From NCBI GenBank assembly GCA_016647705.1, contig CM028333.1:6665616-6729615 (forward strand): a DNA stretch of 64,000 nucleotides, written 5' to 3'. Position 1 is the first letter of the stretch. The number at the start of each line of letters is the position of its first letter. Under the pieces are notes generated by a model that was given only the letters and a program-made list of their open reading frames with translations, did no database searches and had not been told where the DNA came from. Shown here in pieces: positions 1 through 10,856 of the stretch. The translations under genes and the position numbers were made by a program. Source of the DNA: Eucommia ulmoides. Lineage: Eukaryota > Streptophyta > Magnoliopsida > Garryales > Eucommiaceae.

Positions 1-2260
1 TCTCCCCATCTCTCTTTCCTTTCCTATTTTACTCTTTCCATTCTTAATATTTTAAGCTTTGTTGATTATATTATAAACAATATGCATGTTCACTTCTTTA
101 TCATTGCCTGGTAGGATGATGCTATGTTGCAACAGTTGCCTCAAGACCTTCAAATTTGATATGAAATCAGCCTTGTTAGTTTAACATGCTAGCTTTAAGC
201 GAGAAAATTAACCACTCTTGGGTTAAATCATTCCTTCCCCCACTTTCTGAAACCCACTGAAGTTCAATGCTGGTCTTTCAACTCATACCCCTGGCCTCTC
301 CCATTTAATGAAGGTACATAACCCTTAGAGATAAAACCCTTAGTTGGGTGAAATAATTCTTGCACATTGTCTATTGCAGTTGATAAAAAAAAATGGTGTG
401 GAAGTATGTTGCTTGTTATTTCTCAGGTCTAATGTTCTACAAGGTCAATAAATGGCGTGGATCTTTTTTTTTCTTTTTTCTTTTTCGTTTAATGTTGTCA
501 CACACTTCTGCTACCTTTGCATCCTAGTTGCGCCTATCTTTAATTTTTTTGTTAACATTTATTCCTTTTTTATCTCTCTAGGATGACTTCCTACCATCAA
601 AGGTAGACCTTAGCAAAATATACTATCAAGGAAATAAGCAGAACACTGCTGGATAATGACTTGCAAATATTTTAAAATACGCCTAGCAAGACTGATTACT
701 TGTCGTTGGTCATTTTATTTGTACCTAAGGCCTTACGTCATAGATGAATGAGATATTTGAATTAAAGAAAATTATTTTTGCCCAAGCCACCAGATGTCTT
801 CCTTTGCATGGGCGAGGTGAGCAATCAGCCCTGCAGGTCAAATGGGAGCTGGATTAATTCTTTCCATTTCGGACGTAGGAGTTATGAACATCATGCTGCC
901 ATCCATTAGTAAATGGATGTTTAAGTCATCATGCATCTGGAAAATAGATGTTATAGATCATTCCATTTCAAATGAAGATAATATATTAATGCCATGCAAC
1001 AGTACTAAAATGGTTGCAAAATTCTAGAAATGTAAATGTGTTATGATGAATATGTACTATTGAGAAGACCACATTAACTGTTGCATATATGTAGTTAACG
1101 TAAGGATTGCATATTTCTGCACCAAGAAAAAATCACTTTGGCAGGGAGTTATATATCCAAGTTTCTGTTAAGGTAGAGAAGTGTTCATTTATTTTGCACT
1201 TTAAATCATGATAGAGGCAGGGAATCACCATTGGAAATTTATGTTTCCTACTAGCAACTATTAGTTTGCTTGACTGGGTGGAGAGTTATGAGGCTAATAG
1301 GCTGTGTGTGGTAGCAGAACAGGTTAACTGACGTTAATTACATGTTATCATTTTTGATGCTCATTTGTTTTATTTTTTTATAGTTTCTGAATTTTGATGC
1401 TAAAATATAATTTCTTAGAAACAAAGAATGAAAGTTTTGCGGTTACGGATCTGTAACCTCCACATGTTTCTTTCCTAATTGGGAGTTATTACCATGTAAG
1501 CTTTATGGTTCTATCATGATGTTTCTCTCCTAACTTTGTCCAATCCATTCGTGATTATCCTACACTAGTGCTTGGATATGCCATTTTTCAGTTTTTCCCT
1601 TTCTCCGCCTTCCCTCCCTCTCCACCTCTTATTCCTTCTGCTGGATGCCGTTGCTTCTTTTGCTGTTAGTCTAAGAAGCATCAACATTTCCACTAGGTCA
1701 AAGTATCCATGTCGAAAAAGTATCCGACACGGATATGTAGTGGATACATCGGGATATGTCTGACAAGTAAATCCGTGTCCTAATGTTTAATATCTAATAA
1801 TTGCTTGGACACTCAATTAACACATGAAGATACTTGGATGACACACCGAGTGGTACTTTTAATAGATTAGGAATTAACAAAATGTACCAAAATATAGAAC
1901 TTTAATTCTATATTCTTGAAAACCCGTAGTCCTAGGAAATTATTGAAATGATGAGTATTACCACATGGCGTCATTTGTTACTAGTGATTTTTGTTGATCA
2001 CTTAAAATTTGTGTATAATTCTATTGAGGAAAGATTAATCAATGTGTAATGTATAATAATTGTTCACTGCCGCATCCTAACTGTACCCGTATCCTACTTT
2101 TTTTAGTGGCCATATCTGTTTTTATATGTGTCAGGGCTTCTTTGATGTGGGTATATGTGTCTTGAAATATAATGCTTACAATCATCCTTCCCTTTGTAGG
2201 AGGGGAGTTTCCGCATTGGAGTTTGACGCCAAGGTGAATATTGGATTCTTACTTGTAAAA
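1..2260. other. AT-rich non-coding DNA, no gene supported
   Basis: No open frame here has protein-like composition. It may be intron or upstream DNA of the plus-strand WD40-like gene whose exons appear at 9190. Between about 1690 and 2165 the words GTATCC and GGATAC recur in both orientations around AAGTATCC and CCGTATCC, which suggests a dispersed repeat. Short runs such as GATGACTTCCTACCATCAAAG (593-613 region) have acceptor-like and donor-like borders but are too short to call exons. Confidence 0.5.
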
Positions 2261-2269
2261 TCTAGAATA

Positions 2270-2760
2270 TAATTGTTTTATATTGTACGACCACAATCTC
2301 AAAAAGACTTTGGCACATAGATTGACTGAATTGTTATAAGCAAAATCCGCAATATGTAATAATAAGTCCCAATTATCTAACTTATCACCAACTAGATAGC
2401 GAAACAAATTGCCTAAACTATGATTGACGACCTTTGTTGCCCATCAATTTGGGGTTGAAAGACTGAGGATAATTTAAGAGTGGTACCAAAAAGCTTTCAA
2501 AATATTTTCCAATAGTAACTGACAATTTAACATCTCGATCAGACCTAATAGAAGTTGCTATGCCATGCAATCGAACCACTTTCCTAAAAAATAACTTAGC
2601 TACATGCGACGTATTAGTTGACTTACTACAAGGGGTAAAATGAGTCATTTTTGAAAACTATCCACAACAACTATAACTAAGTCATGAATCCAACTCGTCC
2701 TTTTTAGACCAAAGACAAAGCCCATACTTTGATCCTTCCATGGCATGTGAGGAATTGTCT
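2270..2760 (-). pseudogene. Ty3/gypsy integrase core fragment
   Basis: Reading the minus strand, fragments in nearby frames match the plant Ty3/gypsy integrase core: an FVFGLKRT-type segment, then VVVDSFQK, then [24 protein letters not shown] and lower down NLFRYLVGDKLDNWDLLL and FAYNNSVN. The order is that of the catalytic core, with the D of SDRD in place. Stops and frameshifts separate the pieces, and neither reverse transcriptase nor LTRs are attached, so this is an isolated relic. The right side passes into the repeat-rich stretch at 2945-3190. A chromovirus-like origin is possible but unproven. Confidence 0.75.
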
Positions 2761-2944
2761 TGTGCAGCCGCAAAACCGTCTTTCACAGCCTTCTCATCTT
2801 TATCTTTGCAAGGCTTTGCTGTTCCGGCAGCCTCTTCCCCACTCCTCCAGATCTGCGAGTTCCTTCTCTCTTTCCCTCCTTGAAGTTTTGGTCTGTTTCT
2901 TAGAAGGGAATCCCCCTTTTTATAGAGCTCTAATCTCACACAGA

Positions 2945-3190
2945 GTCCCAAATCTTGCTGGAACTTGCAGAAACAACCTGCAACTTTTCTGGAACCTAGA
3001 GAAACAATCCAAATCTTCCTGAAACATGCAAAAACAACCCCAAATTTTCTTGAGTCTTGCAGAAGCAAACCCCACATTTCCTGGAACTTGCAGAAATAGC
3101 CCCAAACCTTTCAAGCAGTTACAAAAACATCCCCAAATTTTTCTAAATTGTCCAGAATAATCTCAATTTTTTTTGGAATTTACAGTTAAG
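2945..3190. repeat. Imperfect tandem repeat, about 36 bp, roughly 7 units
   Basis: A degenerate unit resembling CAAATTTCCTGGAACTTGC followed by AGAAACAACCC recurs about seven times with substitutions and small indels. It lies between the gypsy integrase relic and the hAT fragment. The open frames in it, on both strands, are by-products of the repeat. It resembles an untranslated or LTR-internal minisatellite; no coding role is seen. Confidence 0.6.
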
Positions 3191-3409
3191 CTCCATATCT
3201 TTTGCTGATCACTATTTGCACCCCAAGCTTCACATTTTTTTTATTCCCTCTAACCCTTCTTCACTATATCTACCGACTTTGCTAGTAGTTGCACTGCCTA
3301 CAGTACCACCTCTCCTATAAATTGCTCCGATCCCTTTGGTATTCTCGGCTCTACTCCTACACCTTCATCCTTGTCACAATGCCAATTGTGTTTTGCAATT
3401 GACCCAAAT

Positions 3410-3624
3410 TTATTATAGGCTCTGAGCGTACCGAAGTGCAAAGGTCCCCTAGAGGCTAGGGTTACCTTTTTAGTCCTATGTCCACCAACCATGTGTTGTT
3501 TTGCCCAATATATGCCGCCTTTAGTTACTTTTCCACAAAAATTGCTAGTCACTCTATTTTTCTCTTGCGAATTTACCAAATGTGCATGATTCCGTACATG
3601 ATCTTTTGATCCTTCACTAGTCAT
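3410..3624 (-). pseudogene. hAT-type transposase N-terminal BED zinc-finger fragment
   Basis: The minus frame starts with MTSEGSKDHVRNHAHLVN and continues NRVTSNFCGKVTKGGIYWA then KQHMVGG. This is the layout of the BED finger at the start of plant hAT-like (DUF659-type) transposases, usually C-x2-C ... H-x-H-like. Here the first cysteine is serine (TSNFC), so the finger is probably non-functional. After about residue 60 the similarity ends and the frame runs on into unrelated sequence to 3298. No terminal inverted repeats or target duplication were found. Family assignment is from motif recall. Confidence 0.6.
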
Positions 3625-3769
3625 TTAATTTGATTTCTAGTAAATAGAGATTTTAGCATCAAATAATAATTGATAATAATTGATGGACAATTGTAACATA
3701 AAAATTGAAATCTTTGGAATTAATGCTAACATAAAATAAGAAAGTGAAAAAATGAAAGAATATCTGTTT

Positions 3770-3990
3770 GGAATGTAAAATGGGGAAAAGAAAGAATAGA
3801 AAAAGAAAAAGAAAAAGCAAGAAAGAAGAGTCAGCCGTAAAAGTGAAAAAAAAGATAACAAAATCGAAGAAGAAGTAGGGACGAAGAAGAAGAAAAAAAC
3901 AGAAGACGAAGAAGAAGAAGAAGCAGCAGCAGCAAAAAAAGCTGCGTAATAGAAGAAGAATAAGGAGCGGACAAGAAGAATAAGAACAAG
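3770..3990. repeat. Purine-rich GAA/AAG tract
   Basis: About 220 bp of almost pure A and G on the plus strand, with short runs of GAAGAAGAAG and one CAGCAGCAGC run near 3925. The phenylalanine/serine-rich minus-strand frames over it are low-complexity artefacts. Confidence 0.75.
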
Positions 3991-4702
3991 CAAAGAAGAG
4001 AGAGAAAATACTAACTTGGAAGTTGGAACGATCAAGAAGCAGTGCTAGGTTGGAAGGATCACCAAGAAGCGGTGTTAGGGAAGAACGATCCTTGCTGTTG
4101 AAGTGCCGACGGTCCTTTCTCTCATTGATGCTCTTGATTGTCAGGTATGGTTCCATTTTAATAAATTAAAGGAGGTCAATTTGTAAATTAAGAGAGTAAA
4201 TTGCTGGAATTAACTGAGGAGCACTTGCCAACTGAGGAGCCTTGTGCTTTACACCCAAAGACATATGCCTTACGCGAGCCGCTACGCCTTGAGTCTTGAC
4301 CAAGATGAGGCGCGGAACTTGCACCTCTGTGTGCCTATGCGCGCTTTTCACAAAAATGGATTGGCCACTCTACTCATAGGTGCTCCCGGCTCTCTTTATT
4401 TGTGCAATCCTATGTTTCCCCATTGAACTCTGCCTTTGTTGGTCTTTATATTGCTCCACTGCAGTTGCTTTAGATTCCATAAAGGACCCCTTGCGACCCT
4501 AGGTAGTATCCTAAAATAGGTGATTCTACCCACAATGATGGGCAACCGACTTATCTCAAACAGTGGACACGGTCCTGTGGCCTTAACTCCGTTGAACTTG
4601 TCAATGGTGATTAACTCTAAATCACCTATACGCGTAATAAGGCATTGCTACTTGGCTCAACTTCCTTAGTAAGACACTACTGCTTGTTACTTGATTAATT
4701 GA
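3990..4702. other. Non-coding stretch upstream of copia A
   Basis: No supported gene. At 4230-4350 there are several GCGC-containing words (ACGCGAGCCGCTACGCC, GAGGCGCGG, GCGCGCTTTT) of the kind seen in dispersed plant repeats. The segment 4440-4700 may be the decayed upstream part of the copia element that follows, but no integrase core could be read. Confidence 0.4.
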
Positions 4703-5148
4703 ATGCCTTCCTCTATCTTGAATGGACAAATTCCACACTCCATTCTTTTCCCTTGTTGTCACTCCTTTGGCTTACCACCTCGTATTTTCGGTTGTGTCTA
4801 CTTTGTTCATCAACTTGCTCTTGGTCAAGACAAGTTTGATCCTGGTGCCCTGAAATGTGTCTTCCTTGGATACTCTCGCACCCAAAAGAGGTCTCGTTGG
4901 TATTGTCCCTCTTCGTGTTGTTCTTTTGCATGTGCGAATGTTTCCTTCTTTAAGTCCACTCCTTACTTTTTTGAGCCTCACACTTGTGTCGACCTGGATT
5001 TTACACTTCCTTTGCCTTGCTTACCTACCCCTAGTCTATCTGCATCTCCTACGACAGCTGATCCCCCTACCCACCCCCTTGTCCTCCCTTGTAGGTTTAC
5101 TCTCGTCATCCAGAAGTCTTATTTGCACCCTTGACCTCTGTTGCTGTG
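4703..5148 (+). pseudogene. Copia A integrase C-terminal part and linker
   Basis: The frame opens with MPSSILNGQIPHSILFP, continues with PPRIFGCVYFVH and FDPGALKCVFLGYSRTQK, and then FFKSTPYFFEP. This is the well-known C-terminal signature of copia integrase (GCVxFVH ... KCVFLGYS). A proline- and serine-rich linker follows, ending near LPCRFTLVIQKS, where the solo LTR interrupts it. No catalytic D,D,E residues lie in this part. The peptide is open for about 140 residues, better preserved than the rest of the element. Confidence 0.85.
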
Positions 5149-6926
5149 TGGTGGCCGCTAATTAAGCGCTACTACTTTCACCGCAAGCGTACGAATCAAA
5201 TTTTAGTATAGTGGATCTTTCGGTCGGGTATCGTATCCACAGGGATTGGTGTTGTTACTATCGAATACCGCGATTGTCATAACCTGACTTTATCTTGGCG
5301 ACAAAAATGGAATATAATTAATTAATACTAATATTAATATATCCTAATTTAACTATACTAATACTAATATTAATATGGGATAGTTTTGAGAGAATAGGTT
5401 GTCTAGGGATTAGTTTCGTTCACGAATACGTGTTCAGTCTCGTTTTAGTTTATTTTAACGATGTTCGACTTATATGACAATCTCAGTTCGTAAATTCCTC
5501 TGCCATCTCTTTCGAGTGTAAGACGGGGGGAATACGCGACTTCGTGTCAACGAAGAAGTCCCCCTCAACTTCTTAACGACCTTAGGCCGCGTGAGTCTTG
5601 CCCCAACGTCATTGATTGCACACAATCCAACTTCCTCCCGGGTTCTTGAATCGTCGCGTTGTGTTTACCCTATCGACAATCTCTTTTCGAAAACTCCCTC
5701 GCCACCTCTCCCGAGTGTAAGACGAGGGAATACGTGACTTCGCATCAATGCCGAAGTTCCCCTCAACGTCTTAACGACTCTAGGTCACGTGAGTCATGCC
5801 CTAACGTCATCGATTGTCCACAATCTAAACCCCGACCGAGTTGTAGGATTATGGCGTTCGTTTATTCTAGTCCGAATCCGGGATTTGTCAAACCCCGTAT
5901 TCTTGATATGTAAATCTAAGCAGTATAAACAAACAATATGGCACACACAATCAACATAACAAAGAACAATCGCAAACAAAACACAAACTCAACTAAACAC
6001 CGTTTTCATAAATTATATTAATAATCCCTATACAACCTATGTTTAGCCAATGACCATAACCACGTATACAATGTAAAATGACGTAAATATACTCAACAAC
6101 TATCAAAATATAGAAAACAAAGAGAAGAAACGAGCGACTTAGCTAATATCTGAAGAATAGCCGCTAGAACCGTCCACCAATCGCTTCCCTCTTCATCCTC
6201 CACCTCGGATTGAGAGCTCTCCCTCAAAAATTCCTTATCCTAACCCTAAAATATGGCCTAAGGCCTTAGGAGCTCAAGAGGAGGGAAGAGAGGAGGAGAG
6301 AAGGGCTTAAATAGGCAAAAAAATATCTCCAAAATATCTATTCTGCGCAGAGGATTTCGCCTAGGCGAAGAAGGCGAAGTTAGGTCGGTTAATTTTCTGC
6401 CGTATTTTCGCCTAGGCGAAGTTACTACAGGTTTGCAATTTTGTTTTGACTGTAACTTCTTCATCCGAACTTCGATTGAGGTGATTCAAAAACCTATAGA
6501 AAGCTAAGAAAAAGATCTACAACTTCCATGTTTTGAGTGTTTCCAAATCGGATTGCATCGTAGTCCAAAATAGTCTTGAAGTTACAGCACTTGTACCGGC
6601 TTTGCAGGTTTGGTGACCGCCTAAGCGAAGAAGTAGGCGGTGGACTTGGAAATGTTCTCAGCATCTTCACAGCCTAGGTGGAGGTCTGGACGCCTAGGCG
6701 GTGGGCTTCTTTCACAATGTTGCCTCATTGCTCATTTATCCACCGTAACTTCGTCCGCTTTGGTTCGATCACATCGTTTTCGCTCCGATTTCATACCTTT
6801 TCACCCCACGCACCTATTTTAATAGAAAAAGAATAAAAACATATTAAAACATATAAAAATAACTATAAACGTACTCGAAAACTAACAAATTCAGATTAGA
6901 TATACATAGGTAATTTACACCTATCA
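5149..6926 (+). mobile_element. Solo LTR, family LTR-A copy 1
   Basis: 1778 bp starting TGGTGGCCGC and ending ACACCTATCA, flanked by the identical 5-bp duplication CTGTG (5144-5148 and 6927-6931) inside copia A. It has TG...CA ends as expected of a retroviral-type LTR and no internal region. Two boxes near the 5' end are shared by all copies: CCGCAAGCGTACGAATCAA (5181) and TCGTATCCACAGGGATTGG (5231). Two tandem-like blocks (5440-5660 and 5660-5830) repeat a motif with CGAAGAAGTCCCC. Near the 3' end are repeated palindromes with core CGCCTAGGCG (6357, 6409 and 6691, with weaker versions at 6609 and 6668). The box style recalls LTRs of plant Ty3/gypsy elements, but the family is not proven. Confidence 0.9.
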
Positions 6927-6984
6927 CTGTGCCTATCGTCTATGCGTCCCTAGGCCCTCACTCATCTGCCTAACCACCGTGTGA

Positions 6985-7860
6985 TTTGGTACCAATTACC
7001 ATCAGGGATGGTAAGCGTTCGTGTATTGAACATCTTATATCTAACTTTGTTTCATAAGCACATCTTTCTCCTTCCTATTCTACTTTTGTTGCTTCTTTGT
7101 CATTTGTTTCTTGTCCTAAATCTATTCTCGAGGCTCTTTTTCACCCTGGTTGGAAGACTGCAATGGGGGAAGAAATACATGCCTTACACCAGAATGACAC
7201 GTGGGATTTCGTTTCTCTCTCACCTGGCATGATTGTTGTTGGTCGTAAGTGGGTTTACAACTTCAAAGTTCACCCGGATAGCACAATTGATCGACTCAAG
7301 ACACGCTTAGTTGCCAAAAGTTACACCTAAGTCTATGGCTTTGATTACTCGGAGACATTCTCTCCTATTGCCAAACTTGCATCTGTTCGCCTATTCATCT
7401 CTCTCGCAACCACATTTCGTTGGCCGTTACATTAGTTAGACATAAAAAATGCATTCCCGAGCAACGATTTACCTAAAGTGGTATATATGGCACAACCTCT
7501 AGGGTTTTTTGCTTAGGGGGAGTCAGGATTGGTATGTCGGTTGAAAAAATCAATTCAATATCTCAAACAGTCTCCTCTAGCATGATTTGGGAGATTTAGT
7601 GACGTTGTTGCTAAGTTTGGTTTTCAACGATGTGGAGTCGATTATTCGGTGTTTCGATAAACATTATACCATAGGGAGAATATTATTGATTGTGTATATT
7701 GATCACATCGTGATTACAGAAGACGACCATAGCGGCATTGAATCACTTAAGCAGTTTTTGCATTGTAAGTTTTAGACTAAGGATTTGGTATAATTTAAAT
7801 ATTTCTTGGGTATAGAAGTTGCTCAGTGAAGTCGAGATATTTTTAATTCTCGAAGAAAAT
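6985..7860 (+). pseudogene. Copia A reverse transcriptase remnants
   Basis: The frame at 7097-7330 contains WKTAMGEEIHALHQNDTWD and VVGRKWVYNFKVHPDSTIDR followed by LKTRLVAKSYT, the start of copia reverse transcriptase. Downstream pieces in shifting frames include YGFDYSETFSPIAKLASVR-like codons (7335-7400) and LIVYIDHIVITEDD (7683-7725), where the usual YVDD active site reads YIDH. Frameshifts and stops are frequent. Catalytic competence is lost. Confidence 0.8.
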
Positions 7861-7871
7861 ATGTCCTTGAC

Positions 7872-8560
7872 TTGTTGAGTGAAACAGAGATATTAGGGTC
7901 CAAACCAATTGACTCATTGATGGATTCAAACACAAAATTACAGGTAGATCAGGCAGAGTTGTTGATGGACCCAGAACAATATAGACAATTAGTTGGGAAG
8001 CTCAATTATTTGACTGTTACCAGACCTGATATATCCTTTACAGTTAGTGTTATCAATCAGTTTTTAGATCATCAAAGGATGAGTAATTGGGAAGCTATTG
8101 TCTACATTCTTAGATACCTAAAAGGTGCATCAGGATGTGGCATGTTGTATAAGAATCATGCACACATTCATGTAGAGGGATACATGGATGCTGAAGGGCA
8201 GGATCTCCTTCAGACAGAAAATTTACAATAGACCACTGTGTATTTGTTGGAGGTAATCTACTCTCTTGGCAGAGTAAGAAACAAAGTGTGGTAGCTCAAT
8301 CAAGTGCCGAATTGAGTATCGAGCAATGACGCGCACCACGTGTGAGTTGATTTTGTTGAAGCACATGCTAGAAGATCTTGGGTTTGACCATTCTCCTCCC
8401 ATGAGTCTAGTATGTGATAATCAAGAAGAAGTCCATATAGTATCAAATTCACTTTTCATGAGCAGGCGGAACACATTGAGGTTGATTGTCACTTCATTCA
8501 AGAGAAACTACTACAGAAGTTGATCCACACTCGACATGTTAACTCTCTTGATCAGTTAGT
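7872..8560 (+). pseudogene. Copia A RNase H region
   Basis: The frame 7872-8231 contains YRQLVGKLNYLTVTRPDIS and ILRYLKGASGCGMLY, the connection domain of copia pol, then a truncated RNase H start where DAD reads DAE. The following frame 8326-8523 carries ELILLKHMLEDLG and LVCDNQEEVH, the second half of RNase H. A frameshift near 8230 and a stop at 8229 break the domain. The polypurine tract and 3' LTR follow directly. Confidence 0.8.
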
Positions 8561-8644
8561 TGATTTGTTCACTAAACTGCTTGGAGGTTCTTCGATAAAA
8601 TATATTTGTAACAAATTGGGGGCATATGATATATATGCCCTAAC

Positions 8645-8655
8645 TTGAGGGGGAG
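8645..8655 (+). other. Polypurine tract of copia A
   Basis: The purine run TTGAGGGGGAG sits immediately before the TGTTAGAGG start of the 3' LTR, as expected for the plus-strand primer site of a copia element. Confidence 0.7.
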
Positions 8656-8901
8656 TGTTAGAGGATACTTTAGTTTTTATAGTGTTTGTGTTAAGGTCCC
8701 TCATTAATGAGGTGGTTTGCTGACCACATTAATAAGGTGGGTGTGTAGTGGACTCCCTCATTAATGAGGTGGGTGTGTAATGGACTCCTTCAACCTTATT
8801 AATGGGGTGGTTGGTTGATGGACTCCTCTAAATAGAGGGTTGAGTGGTAGTGGCAAAATACACTTGTATATAACCTTCCTTGTAAATCTTTTCTTTTAAC
8901 A
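8656..8901 (+). repeat. 3' LTR of copia A
   Basis: 246 bp from TGTTAGAGGATACTTTAG to TTTAACA. The beginning matches the start of the 144-bp LTR of element B at 61930 (minus strand), and both end in TTTAACA. Within it a block with ATTAATGAGGTGGGTGTGTA recurs three to four times (8696-8830), which explains why it is longer than the LTR of B. Confidence 0.8.
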
Positions 8902-9189
8902 ATTATGATATGCCTATATACTTATATGATTTCTAAAATACTCGAGTGATTTTCATAATATTTACACTTAATGTTACTAAAATTATGGTGGTTTAACATC
9001 AAGTTTTTCTATCATAAATTGATGTGATGAATGTCATGAGAGCACAATTTTTTGGTCATTAAGGATTTTTTTTTTTGCTATGCAAGTCGTTAAGGATTTT
9101 TTGTTGCAAGTTGTCTTTTTGATGGCTTAAGTTGAAGGGGGGTACTTGAATTTATTGTGTTTTCTTTCTTTCTTTCTTTCTTTGCTCAG

Positions 9190-10462
9190 GGTGTATATCT
9201 GGCATCAGTGACAAAATCAGGATGCTTGACAGTACATGACTTTGAAACTTTATATTGCCAGGGTACTGAATTGTTGCCTTCTGCATTGCCTCTTGCTTTT
9301 CTTTTTCCTAGTGCTCTTCTCTGTGTTGCGTAGCTATTATGACAACGTTAAATGTAGGCTACCCTTTTTTTAGGCAAAAATGTAGGTTCCCTTTTGTTTT
9401 AGAAAGATTTACTTTATCTTTATGACATATTGGTTGTATGTGGAAGTTTTTCAATTAACTAATCCGACATTGAAATTCATGCTTCTGGATGATGCATATT
9501 TCAAACAGTTGATAATATTAGTCATATACTTGTTCGACACAAAAATGTATAAAGATACATGCATGTTTTCAGCCATTGTAGCACTTCAAACATTGAAACA
9601 CTAGACTTTGAGGCTGAAAATGCAAAGGATTTTGTGATAATTTGGGAGCTTCTTTTAATAATACAAAAAGTGAGAGGAATGATTCCTGTAACCCAGCATT
9701 TTTGGTCAATGCTGTAATGCATAAGATCTGTCTATTGATTTACTCCTGTATGACTGCTTTTTCCTGTGAAGTTCTATTATAATTATGCTGCTCACGTGCT
9801 CAGAAAGTGTAGTACATCCCTGCATATGCATTTTTTCAGAAATTGTATTTCCACTTGCATTTTTGGTACTTGTCGTTAGTGTACCACATATTCGTTTCAC
9901 CATTTCGATGGATAGCTAGTTAAATAGGCCTCCAGAAAAGCCTGGGGCCCGAAGCCTGCCTGATAACCAGTAAAAGGCAGGCCTCAATTGACTGCTATAT
10001 ATATATATATATATTACATATAAAAGAATTTAAAAAGTTGACTGCACTTGTTGTGGCAACCTTTGGTGTGGTAGCTGCATCTGTGTATTTAGATGACAAT
10101 TGCGTACAAGTTTAATAAAATGCTTGGGGTTGATGACTTACCTTTCTTCAACTTAAATAAATTTTGTACAACTGGATACTAATGCTTAAAATGAACCGCC
10201 CCCTTTTTCCACCAGCTTGAAAAAGGAGAGCTCTAGGTATAGTTGAGTTCCACCATCTTATTTCAAGTGGTCGCTTATTGTGAATTGTTTGTTACTTAGG
10301 AATGGAGTGCGTATGATTATTTGTGTCTTTTGTTTGCATGTTTAATTTTCTTCTCTAAAACCTGTTGTAGGCTTGAAAGAAGATGAATCGAAACAGCTTC
10401 TGCACATTTCTAAAGGCCAACAACTTGACATCATTCGATGGAACCTTGCTAATCAAGACGAG
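9190..10462 (+). CDS. WD40-repeat-like protein, two internal exons (partial gene)
   Basis: Exon 9190-9262 follows a CAG acceptor and encodes GVY then LASVTKSGCLTVHDFETLY and CQ; the donor is GG|GTACTG. Exon 10371-10462 follows TTGTAG and encodes LKEDESKQLLHISK then GQQLDIIRWNLANQDE; the likely donor is GAG|GTTCGA. The exon pair joins in phase 1 across the 1108-nt intron. LASVTKSGCLTVHDF and the QQLD-x2-RWN-x-ANQDE pattern match a conserved plant WD40-repeat family as I remember it, where the next residues would be VAC. The gene continues in both directions, but no further exon was recognised. Copia A lies upstream, another copia fragment starts about 400 bp downstream. It is either a live gene with very long introns or a truncated copy. 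A specific orthologue cannot be named. Confidence 0.7.
9905..10020. repeat. Intronic GGCCTC-rich segment and (AT)n run
   Basis: Inside the WD40-like intron, the words AGGCCTCC and AGGCCTCA flank an inverted pair GCCTGCCT/AGGCAGGC able to form a small hairpin (9954-9983). An (AT)9-like run at about 9996-10012 follows. Probably a small dispersed element; no ends could be defined. Confidence 0.3.
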
Positions 10463-10856
10463 GTTCGATCGTGTTCTCATTCCCATATCAAGAAATTTCT
10501 GTACGGCTTTCCTAGATTTTTAACTTTTGGAACTTAATCTTTCACTGACCCCCTTTTTTAATCCATTTTGCTAACAAATTATATGTTGAAAAAGCTTGCC
10601 ATGCCTTAAACCATGAGAGAGAGATTAATTTTTTTACAAGCTTTGCTTATACAAGCTTTAAGTTAAATCAACGGTTTGCAAGATGGTTAGGAATCGTTGC
10701 TCCTTATTTACTAGGACCCATGTTATATTTCCTTGGGTCAAATTGAAAATTATACCAACTGATATACTTCTTTAGCTAATGGCTAGTGAACAACTGAAAA
10801 CAAACATGACTCTTTTAGTGTTGCTAATTTATTGACAAATAAGACTTCTGTGTGTT
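10463..10856 (+). other. Putative intron sequence of the WD40-like gene
   Basis: Begins at a weak donor (GTTCGATC) after the second recognised exon and continues to the copia fragment. AT-rich, no further exon with WD40 similarity was seen. Confidence 0.4.

Larger units (their letters stand above)
4703..8901 (+). mobile_element. Ty1/copia element A, 5'-truncated, split by a solo LTR
   Basis: Integrase tail, reverse transcriptase and RNase H pieces, polypurine tract and 3' LTR follow in the order of Ty1/copia (integrase before reverse transcriptase). The copia sequence stops at 5148 and resumes at 6927 after a 1.78-kb LTR insertion flanked by CTGTG, so it was present before that insertion. 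Gag, protease, integrase core and 5' LTR are not visible. Multiple stops and frameshifts show it is dead. It lies upstream of the WD40 exon at 9190, probably in an intron of that gene. Element B at 60690-61930 belongs to the same or a close family (shared LTR start and shared linker sequence). Confidence 0.85.

Noticed and set aside
100..170. Exon-like GATGATGCTATGTTGCAACA after a TAG acceptor
   Set aside because: The open frame ends after about 14 codons with no donor and no matching partner exon.
842..1027. A 61-residue plus-strand frame as a possible exon or small gene
   Set aside because: No similarity, no splice context that joins to the WD40-like exons, and AT-rich composition like its surroundings.
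3637..4156. Two overlapping minus-strand open frames rich in Phe, Ser and Leu
   Set aside because: They are translations of the purine-rich GAA tract; low complexity, no domain, no start context.
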